The notes under the pieces were generated by a model. It was not told the DNA's origin. It saw only the letters and a list, made by a program, of their open reading frames with translations, and did not search any database. A DNA stretch of 64,000 nt from Orientallactaga sibirica (taxonomy: Eukaryota; Chordata; Mammalia; Rodentia; Dipodidae), in contig JAEOAD010000888.1 of assembly GCA_036365145.1 (NCBI GenBank), positions 3,327,501 through 3,391,500 on the forward strand, written 5' to 3'. Below are positions 1 through 13,335 of this stretch, piece by piece. Position 1 is the stretch's first letter; each line of letters begins with the position of its first letter. The translations under genes and the position numbers were made by a program.

Positions 1-1186
1 GTCTGGGGGCTGATGCAGACCCATCTAAGCACTCACGAAGCAGAGGCAGGAGCCCAAGGTCATCCTCAGCTATGTAGAAGTTTCAGGCCAGCCTGGACTA
101 CATGAGATCCTGTCTCAAAAACAAACAGGGCTGGAGGTATGGCTTAGTGGTTAAGACACTTGCCTGTGAAGTCTAAGGATCAGGTCCAATTCCCCAGATG
201 GCGCAGGCATCTGGAGTTTGTTTGCATGACTACCCCTGTTGTAGGTTTTCAGTATTAGGCATGTATTCCCTCCCGTGGAGCAGGCCCCCAGTCCAATTAG
301 AGAGTGTGTTGGTTTCCCCCATAACTGACATGCCATTATTGCACCCGTTGGCTCATTTGGCCTGGCTGGCCAAACTTAAGGCTTGCAGTGTCCATTGTGG
401 TTTATCTCCATTGATGACTTCTCCTAAATATTTTTTTGAGGCAGGGTCTCACTCTAGCCCAGACTGACCTGGAACCCACTATGTAACTCAGGCTGGCTTT
501 CAACTCAGGCAATCCTCATATCTCAGCCTCCTGAGTCCTGAGATTATAGGTGTGAGCCACCACACCTGACTATAATTCCAAGGTTTTTGTTTGTTTGTTT
601 GTTTTTGGGGTTCGTTTTTGGTTTTTGGAGGTAGGATCTCATTGTAGCTCAGGCTGACCTGGAATTCACTATGTAGTCTCAGGGCGGCCTCAAACTCTCA
701 GCGATCCTCCCACCTCTGTCTCCCGAGTGCTGGGATTAAAGATGTGTGCCACCACTTTGGTTTTAGTTTTGTTGTTGTTGGTAGTGGTGTTTATTGTTGT
801 TGTTGTTGTTTGATTTTTCGAGGTAGGGTCTCAGTCTAGCCCAGGCTGACCTGGAATTCACTACGTAGTCTCAGGGTGGCCTTGAAATCATAGTGATCCT
901 TCTACATCGGCTTCCCTGCTTCCCAAGTGCTGGGATTAAAGGCATGCACCACCATGCCTGGCTGTTTTACTTTTTGAGTTTCAAATAGGCCAGACTTACC
1001 AGGAAGTGGCTGTGTAGCCAAGACTGGCCTTGAACTCCTGTTCCTCCTTCCTGAATTTGCAGAGTGCTGGAGTTATAGCCATGTGCCACCATGGGAGTGG
1101 AGGTGTGAAGGGGAAAGTGGGGGAGGGGAGGGAATTATCATGGTTTATTGTCTGTAAGTATAGATGTTGTCAATAAAATTTTTTAA
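1..1186. repeat. SINE and L1 fragments at the left edge
   Basis: In order: B1/B4-like sense (1-127, cut by the window edge), tRNA-type SINE sense (129-226, truncated), L1 3'-UTR fragment minus strand (226-424), B1 antisense (427-570, 583-762, 815-963), older B1-like antisense (964-1095), and an L1 3' end on the plus strand (1096-1186) ending GTCAATAAAATTTTTT. Confidence 0.8.
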
Positions 1187-1966
1187 TTTCTGTGAATCAT
1201 ATATATTATTATAGGCATGACCCCACTGACAATAAAGTATGAATTGTTTGACACAGTAGAAAAACTAATTTTCATACATTATTGCACCTTATCCTGGTCA
1301 TTAAATAAGTTTGTACTGAAGTCTAAGAACTTTTATATCTCAAGAAAATAACACCCTAGTTCTTCTATAAATTTGAATCTTTGTATATTGTGTATAGGTG
1401 GAGCTGTCTTTGCTTGGTTGGTAGGTAGGTATTTATGTATGTATATTTGTACGTGCAGTGTTGAGAATCAAAACTAGGCTTTACACATCCTTAGCAAGAA
1501 CTTTATCAATGAGCTATATCCCCATCCCTATATTTCATGTTTATATTCAAATAACAGTAGTCCTTCTGAATTATAGGATTAAAAACTTTGACTGTCCCCT
1601 AATAGTGAAACCTTCCGTTTTTAGGGAGCAAGATTTAAAAGTGCTTGAAATCAGAAAATAAGGATTAATTTATATATTGTAATTAATAATGTCAAAAAAG
1701 ACAATACATTGAAAATATTTCTATAAGTCTAGCAAATGTGAGGTTGATGGGTTCTTAACTAATCCATTAAGTAATTGCAAAGATTTAATTTTTATTACAA
1801 ATCTTTAAGCCATTTTAATAAAACAGCTGTAGACTTCACTGTACTTATATTTATCTGCACATTAATTAAAAATGTTAAAATTCCCTATTTAGTAGTTCTG
1901 GAAAAGTCTAACCAAAGAAGATCATTAAAACTACCAGAAAAAGCTTTGAAATATTGATTGCAGATT
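1187..1966. other. AT-rich unique sequence
   Basis: No gene recognised. An ID-like antisense SINE relic (about 1425-1535, ending GCTATATCCCCATCCCT) is the only identifiable repeat. Short frames here look like chance. Confidence 0.5.
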
Positions 1967-1972
1967 CATTTC
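1967..1972 (+). repeat. Left 6-bp target duplication of solo LTR
   Basis: CATTTC immediately before TGTTGCG. Confidence 0.85.
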
Positions 1973-2279
1973 TGTTGCGACCGCCTCGACCAGCAAGGAA
2001 GACGCAACGCTAGGACTCTTCTTTCAACAGTTTATTCAGGAACCTTGAACAATCTTCTGACCCAGGGAAAAGCCCGCCCGAAACTTAAGAAGCCTTTGAA
2101 CAGCCAACCCTGGTAAGCCACGTGGTGAATGCAGATAGGTCCACATATGCGGAAGCAAGCCTAGATCACGGCCCAAGCCAAATAAGGACTTAATTATCCA
2201 GGAGAGCACTCGCCATCGGGAAGGCGGAAGGCGGAAGCCAGCGCCATCTTTAAGGCGCGGCACCTCGCAGCTCTCTACA
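1973..2279 (-). mobile_element. Solo ERVK/IAP-like LTR
   Basis: A 307-bp GC-rich element in AT-rich surroundings. On the minus strand it begins TGTAGAGAGCTGCGAGG and ends GGTCGCAACA (TG...CA ends). It contains AAGATGGCGCTGG near its 5' end and CCTGAATAAACTG as polyadenylation signal before a TTGCGTCTTCC region, the layout of IAP-type LTRs. Perfect 6-bp direct repeats CATTTC flank it (1967-1972 and 2280-2285), the duplication size typical of class II ERVs. No internal retroviral sequence remains, so it arose by LTR-LTR recombination. Confidence 0.88.
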
Positions 2280-2285
2280 CATTTC
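2280..2285 (+). repeat. Right 6-bp target duplication of solo LTR
   Basis: CATTTC immediately after CTCTACA, identical to the left copy. Confidence 0.85.
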
Positions 2286-2801
2286 AAATTAGATTTAGTC
2301 CTTTTTAGGATCTGTCATTTAAGTGAACTCTGAAAATAAAAAGAATTTTAGCCAGCACTGATAATGGCTAAATAGTACTGGTATTACTTGAAAAACTAAA
2401 ATTTGAAAATACAATGCCAATCATGCATCCCACTTCAAGAACTAGGTTAGGCACAACATAAATATTGTTATGTCTGTGAAAATTATCTTAACTGTTATCA
2501 GGCCTCAGCTGAAAGTTAATCTACCAAAATGCATAGTTATGTTAAAAAAAAAAAAAAAAAAAAAGAAAAAGAGGGGGAAAAAGAGCAGGGGGAGGTGACT
2601 CTGTACACGTTGTCCAGTGTTTGGCATCTAGTTTCCCTCTTTTCTGTCATTATTCTAATACAACTCCTTGAAGAGCATTAAATGAGGCTAGATAGAACAC
2701 CTGTTGGGCTAACAAGATATATTAGTATATAACAATTTTTCAGCTGAATAACTGCTCACCATGGTTATGCTATGTGCAACGTATCATCTGTACAACTACT
2801 T
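2286..2801. other. Unassigned sequence with A-rich tract
   Basis: AT-rich, no recognised family except a poly(A)/GA-rich tract (2543-2590). Part of it could be 3'-UTR-like sequence of the neighbouring GOLM2 pseudogene, but I could not match it. Confidence 0.4.
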
Positions 2802-5224
<2,423 letters not shown>

Positions 5225-5454
5225 GCTGTTTTCTTTATTTTTTACACAGTCACCAGTCTTTTTCTTTTTTTCCCATATTCCCATTGAATGATGACCCTCA
5301 AGTCTGCTTCTCATGTCCTTCCATCAGGTAGGTTGAGATCTTTAACCCCTGGATAGGCAGGGTCCATGTCCCCGGTTAGCTTAAAGAAGCTTCAAAAGGC
5401 TGACCTGCAACCACCATCAACCCCCAATATGAAAGGATCAAAGATTTAGAGAGG

Positions 5455-7082
5455 GCCAGACAAGGTGGCGCATATGCACCTTTAATCCCAGCACTGGGAA
5501 GCAGAGGTAGGAGAATCTCCATGAATTTGAGGCCGCCCTGAGACTACATAGTGAATTCCAGGTCAGCTTGAGCTAGAGTGATACCCTACCTTGAAAAACT
5601 AAAAAAAAAAAAAGTATTAGAGAGGGAAAATAAAGTGTTAAATAAAGATAGGAAAAAAAGGAAAAGCAAAGATAATCTCATGCCCCTTTACATTTCTCTC
5701 TGGCTGAGAGTCAAGAATTTCAACTCAGTTGATCAAACCACTTGCCAGTCCTCTTGCAAAAGAACTTTTCTGAAAAAATATCACAAAGTTAAAACAGCGA
5801 GTGAAGCATGCTTAGGGTCAAAACAGGTTTTAGCTGGGCATGGCACATGTCTTTAATCCCAGCACTCGGGAGGCAGAGGCAGGAGGATCACCATGAGTTT
5901 GACTACATAGAGTTAGAATTCCAGGTCAGCCTGGGCTACAGTGAGACCCTACTTAAAAAGGGGAGGGGAGCTGGAGAGATGGCTTAGCGGTTAAGGTGCT
6001 TGCCTGCAAAGCCAAATACCCAGGTTTAATTTCCCAGGACCCACGTAAGCGAGATGCACAAGTGACACACGCATCTGGAATTTGTTTGCCACGTCTGGAG
6101 GCTCAGGCATGCCCATTTTCTCTATCCCTCTTTATCTCTCTTTCTCTCTTTCTCTTCCTCTTTCTCTCTCTTAAATAAATAAGTAAATATATTTTAAAAG
6201 ATTTTATTTATTTTTCAGAAAGAGAGAGAGAGAGAATGGGTCACGTCAAGGCCTCTAGCCACTGCAAACGAACTCCAGATGCATGTGCCACCATGTAACT
6301 GGTGGCTTACGTGGGACCTGGAGAATTGAACCTGGGTCCTTAGGCTTCACAGGCATGTGCCTTAACCACTAAGCTATCTCTCCAGGCCCCCAATTTTTTT
6401 TAATATTTTTATTTATTTATTTGAGAGAGAGATACAGAAATAGGCAGGTAGAGAGAGAGAGAACGGGCACCAGGGCCTCCAGCCACTGCAAACGAACTCC
6501 AGATGCATGCACCCCCTTGTGCATCTGGCTTACATGGGTCCTGGAGAATGGAGCCTCGAACCAGGGTCCTTAGGCTTCACAGGCAAGCGTTTAACCGCTA
6601 AGCCATCTCTCCAGCCCCCCAAATTTTTTTTAATTAAAAAAACCCAGATCTTAATTTCTTTGTGGCCTATGACCTCTGTATAGTAAGAAAACTTTTGGGG
6701 GCCAGGTGTGGAGGCGCATGCCTTTAATCCCAGCACTTGAGAGGCTGAGGTAAGAGGATTGCTATGAGTTTGAGGCCAGCCTGAGACCACATAGTGAATT
6801 CCTGGTCAACCTGGGGTAGATTAAGACCATACCTCGAAAAAAACAAAAACAAAATATTATAGCTGGTACAGCTGTTGGTGCTTGGGTTAAAGAGATGTCT
6901 CAGCAGTGAAGACACTTACCTGCAAAGCCTAATGACTGGAGTTTGATTCCACAGTACCCACGTAAAGCCAGACACACATAGTGGCACATACATTTGGAGT
7001 CCATTTATAGCAGGTGGAGTCTCAACACACCATTCTCTCTGTCTGACCCTCTCTGCTTGCAAATAAATAAAAATTTTTCTTA
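5455..7082. repeat. Mixed SINE cluster including an inverted pair
   Basis: B1 sense 5455-5612; unique 5613-5830; B1 sense 5831-5960; tRNA-type SINE sense 5968-6185; tRNA-type SINEs antisense 6196-6388 and 6400-6618; B1 sense 6700-6852; tRNA-type SINE sense 6884-7082. The sense copy at 5968 and antisense copy at 6196 are about 10 nt apart and form a near-perfect palindrome. Confidence 0.85.
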
Positions 7083-7277
7083 AGGGGATGGTATTGTATA
7101 TATGTAAGTAGAAGAACAGATTACTGGGGGTGGAAAGACCTAAGTGAGGTCAGGGGAAGCGACTGAGTAAAGGAAGGGTGGGGGGAGGGTTAATCAAAAT
7201 CTAAGAGGGTATGACTAAGACATATGGAAACCTACTTTTTGGGACAATGGCACATCCAGAAGCCATAGATTGTTACT

Positions 7278-7289
7278 AGAAAATTTTCA
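7278..7289 (+). repeat. Left target-site duplication of TMEM167A retrocopy
   Basis: AGAAAATTTTCA, identical to 8995-9006. Sequence to its left is L1 3' UTR. Confidence 0.9.
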
Positions 7290-7348
7290 GAGGGGCTTCC
7301 ACCGCGGGCCTGGAAGGGTGATGTGGCTGGGGCTCTGCCGGCCTCACT

Positions 7349-7567
7349 ATGTCTGCCATTTTCAATTTTCAGAGTCTGTTGACTGTATTCTTGCTGCTTA
7401 TATGTACATGTGCTTATATCCGATCATTGGCACCCAGCATCTTGGACAGAAATAAAACTGGATTGTTGGGGATATTTTGGAAGTGTGCCAGAATTGGTGA
7501 ACGAAAAAGTCCTTATGTCACAGTGTGCTGTGTGGTGATGGCCTTCAGCATCCTCTTCATGCAGTAG
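7349..7567 (+). CDS. TMEM167A retrocopy: Intact TMEM167A (Kish-A) retrocopy ORF
   Basis: A 72-codon frame matching Kish-A (TMEM167A), a small Golgi membrane protein needed for early secretory transport. Length equals the parent's. The N-terminal [13 protein letters not shown], the core [20 protein letters not shown] and C-terminal MAFSILF are preserved, with two membrane segments (about 10-28 and 55-71). Against my memory of the mammalian protein only about five substitutions appear (positions 14, 31, 58, 62, 71), mostly conservative. The parent gene has several exons; here the frame is uninterrupted and flanked by 5' and 3' UTR-like sequence, a poly(A) tail and target duplications, so it is a processed copy. 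Whether it is transcribed is unknown. It could be a functional retrogene or a young pseudogene. Confidence 0.85.
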   Translation: MSAIFNFQSLLTVFLLLICTCAYIRSLAPSILDRNKTGLLGIFWKCARIGERKSPYVTVCCVVMAFSILFMQ

Positions 7568-7943
7568 CTTGAAAAAGGGACATGCGAATTTCCATCCGAT
7601 TTCACTAGAAACCAGGACCTGCCTGCAGAAATAACGGGAAGAATGGTTAACCCGTTCATCTCCGCACACTGGATAACTTCCCAGAGGCGATTCTCTATTT
7701 TTATGTTATTGGACCAACGATTTGTATAAATAATTAAGATGCAACCATTTAATATGCAGAGTTTAATAGCCTGTAACAATCAGCTTCAGTACTGTTACTC
7801 AGTATTACATCCTGCAAATGTTCTTCTGTTCTGAAGTAAGGGAGCTTAAGTGCACATAGGAGAAAGAAAATTACTCCGTTCCTTCCAATGGGACTTGGAA
7901 ATAATATATCTACAAAATGGCTAGAGTCTTCATTGAAAAAAAT

Positions 7944-8115
7944 TATTTTTCTTTTTTTTTTTTTTTTTTTTTTTGGTTTTAAGGTAGGGTCTCACTCTGG
8001 CCTAGGCTGACCTGGAATTAACTATGTAGTCTCATGGTGGCCTCGAACTCATGGGATCCTCCTACCTCTGCCTCCCGAGTGCTGGGATTAAAGGCGTGCG
8101 CCACCACGCCCGGCT
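7944..8115 (-). mobile_element. B1 inserted in TMEM167A retrocopy 3' UTR
   Basis: Poly(T) then antisense B1 ending CACGCCCGGC. Flanks GAAAAAAATTATTTTTCTT (7935-7953) and GAAAAAAAATATTTTTCTT (8116-8134) are a near-perfect target duplication. Confidence 0.9.
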
Positions 8116-8260
8116 GAAAAAAAATATTTTTCTTGTTGTGGATTGCATTTGTATTATTAATTTTGCTTTTCATCTGATCACACTTTGATCCTTAACCAAA
8201 ATACCTCTACTCTTAGGAAAACCTGCAATTTATTTCAGGTATTTAAAATGTTTAAAACAA

Positions 8261-8400
8261 ACCAAGCATGGTGGCGTATGCTTTTAATTGCAGTGCTTAG
8301 GAAGCTGAGGTGGTAGGATCAGCATGAATTTGAGGCCAGCCTAGATCTACAGAATGAGTTCCAGGGCATCCTGGGCTGGAGTGAGATCTCAATAAAAAGA
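8261..8400 (+). mobile_element. Diverged B1 in retrocopy 3' UTR
   Basis: Sense B1 starting AAGCATGGTGGCG and ending in an A/G-rich tail near 8400. More diverged than the neighbouring copy at 7944. Confidence 0.75.
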
Positions 8401-8994
8401 GGGGGGCGGGGAGTTTTAAAACAAGCCTATGCAGTTCTTAAGCACTAATATAAATGAGATGGTTTACAAGAAGAACTAAGAAAATGTTCAAACTTAACAT
8501 ATGAGTGAGGCCTTTGGTCAAGTGTGGACACATGATTTAAGTGTGACCAGCTATTCTCTGAAAAAGACTATTAGAATGAAAAAAGCAAAACTGAACAATT
8601 ATAGAATGATGAGCCTAAATATGTTTTTCTTATAATGCTATGTCTTCTAAATAGACCATTTTTTGTAACTGTCCCAATGAAATGTATTTTTTTCTTCAAT
8701 ACAGCACTTTAAATCTAGTTTTTATGTCCTATCAAGTTGAACTGGAATCTCTTGTATAACTTTGTAGGTAACAGACAGCTCTAACCTACTTAATCTGTAC
8801 ACTATGGTCCAAGTATCTGAGCTTTGATATTGAAGGAAGAGTTTTAGAAATTTTAAAAATAGGCAAGAAAAAGTACTAGGAATGTAACTTGAAAGGCATT
8901 TGTAAGTTTGTGGCTAACATTTCTTGAGATTCAATGAAATTTCAATTGCTATTAGAACTTAACTCTCAGTTAAGAATTAAAAAAAAAAAAAAAA

Positions 8995-9006
8995 AGAAAA
9001 TTTTCA
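8995..9006 (+). repeat. Right target-site duplication of TMEM167A retrocopy
   Basis: AGAAAATTTTCA directly follows the poly(A) tract. The sequence after it continues the L1 3' UTR (compare the complement of 32160-32230). Confidence 0.9.
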
Positions 9007-10032
9007 ATGCCAGGGATGAGATACCTTCTAGTGATTTATTGGTCAGGGAGGTCCCTGATGCCCCCCAAATATTTCAGGCTATTGCCAAGGCTCTTGGTTT
9101 CCCACCAGGAATAGATTGTAAGACCCTACTGCTGAAGATTCCACATGCTTGGACTATAAGGTCACTGAGATATTTTGCTAGGGCTGAGCTGAAAACCTCC
9201 TCCATGTAGACCAGCTGACAGAAAGCTGGAAAAAACTATGCTGCGTGCAGCTCCATGGGATAGAGAGAGTCATTAGTGGAGATAAACAGCAGTGGACACT
9301 GCAAGCCTTCAGTTTGGCCAGCCAGGCCAAATGACCCAATGGATGCAATAGTGGTTGGTATGTCTGTTATGGGGGAAAACAACCACTCTCTAATTGGACT
9401 GGGGGCCTATTCCATGGGAGGGAATACATGTCTGATACTGAAAACTCATGATGGAGGAAGTCATGAGCCCTAAGGTGTAAAGCTTGCTGGTGTCTGGCTA
9501 AGTGTGTATATTATGCTCACCAAACTGCCCAGTAAGCACTTCTCTTAATGTTCATGTCCATATATTAATGCTACTTTCACTTTTGGTTAGAGAAGCTTCT
9601 CTTTTCAGATGGTAGTGACTTCTGGGATGACTCAGAAGGCACCATGGTGCTGAGAAGAAGGGACAGAGGAGTGCTCAGCACTGAAACATCTCAAACACAC
9701 CTTCCAAGACTTGGGGTCCATTGTGCAAGAGGGGGCAGAAAGAACGTTAGAGCCAAAGGAAGGGTAGGACTCCTTACAACATGCTCCTCCAGACACAAAA
9801 TGGCCTGGATATCCATGACTTCACAGTGCCTGACATTTACCTACACAACATCATAATAGGAGGAAAAGATCATGACATCAAACTGAAAAGAGAGACTGAT
9901 TGAGAGAGGGAAAGGGTATGATGGAGAGTGGAGTTGCAAAGGGAAAGTCAGAGAGAGGGAGTTATCATGGTTTATTGTCTATAATTATGGAAGTTGTCAT
10001 AAATAAATAAAATGCTTTTTTAAAAGTACTTT

Positions 10033-10160
10033 TTAGGCTGGGGTGTAATTCAGTCGATAGAGTGCTTGGACGATTCCCTAGGTCCAGTCCCCAGCGCAGA
10101 ATAAACCTGGTGTGGTGGTATATGCCTGTCATCCCAGATCTCGGTGAGAGAGATTCAGAG
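10033..10160 (+). mobile_element. ID+B1 fusion (B4-like SINE)
   Basis: An ID-type tRNA-Ala-like head (GGCTGGGGTGTAATTCAGT ... CCAGTCCCCAGCGC) is joined to a B1-type body (CCTGGTGTGGTGGTATATGC ...), the composition of rodent B4 elements. Confidence 0.7.
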
Positions 10161-10671
10161 CAAGGTAGTTTTATATTATAGGTAGTCAGTTAGGGACAGA
10201 GGCCCAGGAGAACACAGATACCACCCTGCCCTACAAAACTAAAGTAGGGATACAGGAGATGCAATCCCAGAACCCCTGTGCCCCACTTCAAGCTGAGAAA
10301 GCTAGATTGAGTCACTGAACATCTTCTAAATGAGTTTAGGGTCTTAACTCTGGGGGTGGGGTATGTTGGTGGTTGGCAGACATTAGGCCTAGAGATCATT
10401 GAAGGGAGGACCCTCCTCCTGTTTCCCTGGTAACATTAGAAATCAAAGAGACACTCCTCCTGGCCAGAGGAACAAAGTCCTCTCCTGTCCTAGGAGCCTG
10501 TCAATCACTCCCCTAGCCAAGAAACCACCCCTCACCTATACACATGCTATAGAGGTGGAAGGAATAATTTTCTTCTTAGTGAGATAATGTATTAGATCCC
10601 AAGAAGCCCCTCCTTTGGCACAGTTGCTTGCAGATTCTCACTGCAGAGACTACCTGCTTTTCTGAATGAGA
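10161..10671. other. Unassigned unique sequence
   Basis: Moderate GC, no repeat or gene recognised. Open frames of 60-70 residues on both strands have no familiar features. Confidence 0.4.
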
Positions 10672-11129
10672 TTTCATAGTGAATTCCAGGTCAGCAGGGG
10701 CTAGAGTGAGACCCTACCTCAAAAAAAAAAACAAAACAACAAAAAATTCTTTCTCTACCTTTTTAATTTATTGGGCTTCCCTGCACAGAGGAAGAATGGG
10801 TCCTGCCACAAAAACAATTTTTTTTTTGTTTCGTTTTTTGAGGTAGGGTCTCACTTTAGCCCAGGCTGACTTGGAATTCACTATGTAGTCTCAGGGTGGC
10901 CTCGAACCCATGGTGATCCTACTACCTCTGCCTCCTGATGCTAGGATTAAAGGCATGTGTCACCATGCCCAACTTCCCCAAAACAAATTTGAACACTGCT
11001 TTTCTGTATTTCTTAATTGCTCTAATAAATCAAGTTTAGCCAGCAAAAGTGACACTAACTAAGTGATCCCCTGTCTCCTAGGCCCCACAGCCCAGCCCAC
11101 ACAGTGGCCTACAGTTTTAGATCTTCCAC
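10672..11129. repeat. Partial B1s and short unique stretch
   Basis: The 3' part of a sense B1 (10672-10740), antisense B1 (10824-10974), then about 150 bp unassigned. Confidence 0.75.
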
Positions 11130-11455
11130 TCCTTGCTGATGCTATGCAAACTGCCTCAAACACTTCACTTTAGCCCATCTGGTAGCTTCAGGCCCATTTA
11201 CCACCCTGCACCCACCTTGTCTCTGGCCTTAGCTCTCCTCTCAGCCCCTTCTTTGCAAATAAATTTCAACATTTCCTGCTTTCCTATTATGGTTCTAATT
11301 ACCCTACAGTGTAATTTATCTGTTTACACATAAGCCTTCTTGACTAAACTGAGAGCTCATTCTAAGACAAGGGTCAATCTGATTTCATCTCTTCACTCCC
11401 TACTCCTAGCATCACACCTAGTTGTCATGCCATATAATTATTGAATGAATAGGAG
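11130..11455 (+). mobile_element. L2 LINE 3'-end relic
   Basis: CT-rich sequence ending with GACTAAACTGAGAGCTCATT ... CATCACACCTAGTTGTCATG ... TTATTGAATGAAT, the familiar order of the L2 3' end (turned-down similarity, ancient). Confidence 0.65.
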
Positions 11456-11479
11456 AGCCAGTGCTTTGATCTAAATTAT

Positions 11480-12190
11480 ACTGAGACTTTTTTTTTTTTT
11501 TTTTTTTTTTTTGGTCTCACTTCTTTTTTTTTTTTCAAGGTCTCACTTTAGCAGAGGTTGACCTGGAATTCACTAAGTCTCAGGATGGTCTTGAACTCAC
11601 AGCAATCCTCCTACCTCTGCCTCCCAAGTGCTGGGATTAAAAGTATGCACCACCATGCTTGGCCCTTATTGTATTTTTTTTTAGCACCTCCTATTACTTG
11701 TACAAAGTAAGGAGTTTCATTGTGACATTTCTGTACTTGCATATAATGTCCTTTGATTCTTTTCACTCTTGGGATTTCTGTAGTTTCTTCTTTAGAGGAA
11801 GTGCGCTGGGAAAGGTACTGGACATAAAGCCAATTCTGATTTGATATCCTCATTCCAACTCTTCCTACTTGTGTGAGCCTGAAGTCATTTCATTCTCTGG
11901 AGCTTATATTTCTGCATTTGCAAAGTGAGAAAATAAATGAGTGGGCAATGGTGGGTGCATACGGGTGCAGGTTCACGTGCACGTGTATGTATGTGCAAGT
12001 GGAGGCCAGAAAGCAACCTTAGAACACAGCCCACCTGTTTTGAAACAAGGCCTGTCATTGCTCTAGAGCTCATCAGTGAGGCTAAGCTGGCTGGCTATGA
12101 GCCCCAGGGATCCTCCTACCTCTGTAACAGTGAGATTATAAGCATGTGCCATATCTGGCTTGTTTGGTTTTTTGTTTGTTTGTTTTTTTG

Positions 12191-12228
<38 letters not shown>

Positions 12229-13335
12229 CAAGGTAGGCTTTCACTCTAGCCCAGGCTGACCTGGAATTAACTATGTAGTCTCAGGGTAGCCTTGAACTCA
12301 TGGCTATCCTCTTACCTCTGCCTCCCAAGTGCTGGGATTAAAGGTGTGTACCACCACACCCGACTGGCTTTATTTATTTATTTGTTTATTTATTTATTTA
12401 TTTTTTTTTTTGAGGTAGGGTCTTGCTCTAGCTCAGGCTGACCTGGAATTAATTCACTATGTAGTCTTAGGCTGGCTTTGAACTCACAGATATCCTCCTA
12501 CCTCAGCCTCCCTCTCCCTAGTGCTGGGATTAAAGGTGTGTGCCAACATGCACGACTCACACCTGGCATTTTTATATAGGTTCTGGGGATCAATCTCAGG
12601 TCCTCATGCTTGCAACTGAGATACCTCCCCAGCCCTCTGTACTTTGTGGGTTTATTTGGGGGTGGGGTTTCATGTGTGCAGGTGCAAGAGTCATGACACA
12701 CATGTGGAGGTCAGAGGACAATTTTCAGGGTGGGTCCTCACTTTCCCCCTTATTTGAAGCAGGGCCTCGCATTACTCACTACTCCATTTGCCAGGCTAGC
12801 TGGTCCTCAAACTTCTGGAAAATTCTCCTGTCTCTGCCTTACATCTTGCCTTAGACATGCTGGGATTGCACAGCTCACCATAGATTCTAGCTCTTATGTG
12901 GCAACCTGAACTCAGGTACCCACAATTCCACAAGTGCTCTACCCACAAATGCATCTCTCCAGCCTAGTTAGTCATTTTTAGTCAGAAATCTGTAGTATTG
13001 CAGTACCAAGAATTCATGGGCCGAATGTATTATGAAGAGACATGGGCTTACCACCTGGCTACAGCCCTTACTTATTTGATCTAGCGAGTTCCATTTCTTC
13101 TTCAGCAAACTGCAGATAAAACTACCTATTTTTGTGCTACTGGAGATAGAATTCAGGACCTCACAATGCTAGGCATCCCCAGCCCAGCCTGATCAATTTT
13201 AAAAGACATTTTTTTATTTATTTATTTACTTATTAGAGGGATGGAGAGAGAGAGAGAGAGGGAGGGAGAGAGAGAGAGAGAACGGACAACCAGGACCTTT
13301 TGCCACTGCAAATGAATGCCATAGTGTGTGCCACT
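11480..13335. repeat. SINE cluster with B3/ID-type relics
   Basis: B1 antisense 11498-11665; unique 11666-11935; a diverged rodent SINE-like stretch 11936-12160; B1 antisense 12185-12365 (long T run) and 12399-12556; ID antisense 12557-12638; a diverged B3-like stretch 12640-12968 ending CATCTCTCCAGCC; ID-like antisense 13130-13195; truncated tRNA-type SINE antisense 13210-13335 with (GA)n. Confidence 0.75.

Larger units (their letters stand above)
7290..8994 (+). mobile_element. TMEM167A retrocopy: Full processed TMEM167A mRNA insertion
   Basis: The copy comprises about 59 nt of GC-rich 5' UTR (7290-7348), the frame, about 1.4 kb of 3' UTR and an A17 tail (8979-8995). Two B1 elements interrupt or decorate the 3' UTR (7944-8115 antisense; 8261-8400 sense). 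Perfect 12-bp direct repeats AGAAAATTTTCA flank it at 7278-7289 and 8995-9006. They match the L1 endonuclease preference for TT|AAAA read on the opposite strand. The interrupted host sequence rejoins as a continuous L1 3' UTR. Confidence 0.88.
7083..10019 (+). mobile_element. 5'-truncated L1 3' UTR split by the TMEM167A retrocopy
   Basis: 7083-7289 and 9007-10019 match, in complement, the 3' UTR at 31045-32640 and 57320-58600. Landmarks: GGTCAGGGAGGTCCCTGATG, CATTTGGCCTGGCTGGCCAA equivalents and the end TTATTGTCTATAATTATGGA with AATAAA before 10019. No ORF2 sequence remains; the copy is 3' UTR only. Confidence 0.88.

Noticed and set aside
5968..6060. tRNA-like A and B boxes suggesting a tRNA gene (and many similar)
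   Set aside because: They belong to the tRNA-derived SINE; no cloverleaf with acceptor-stem pairing follows.
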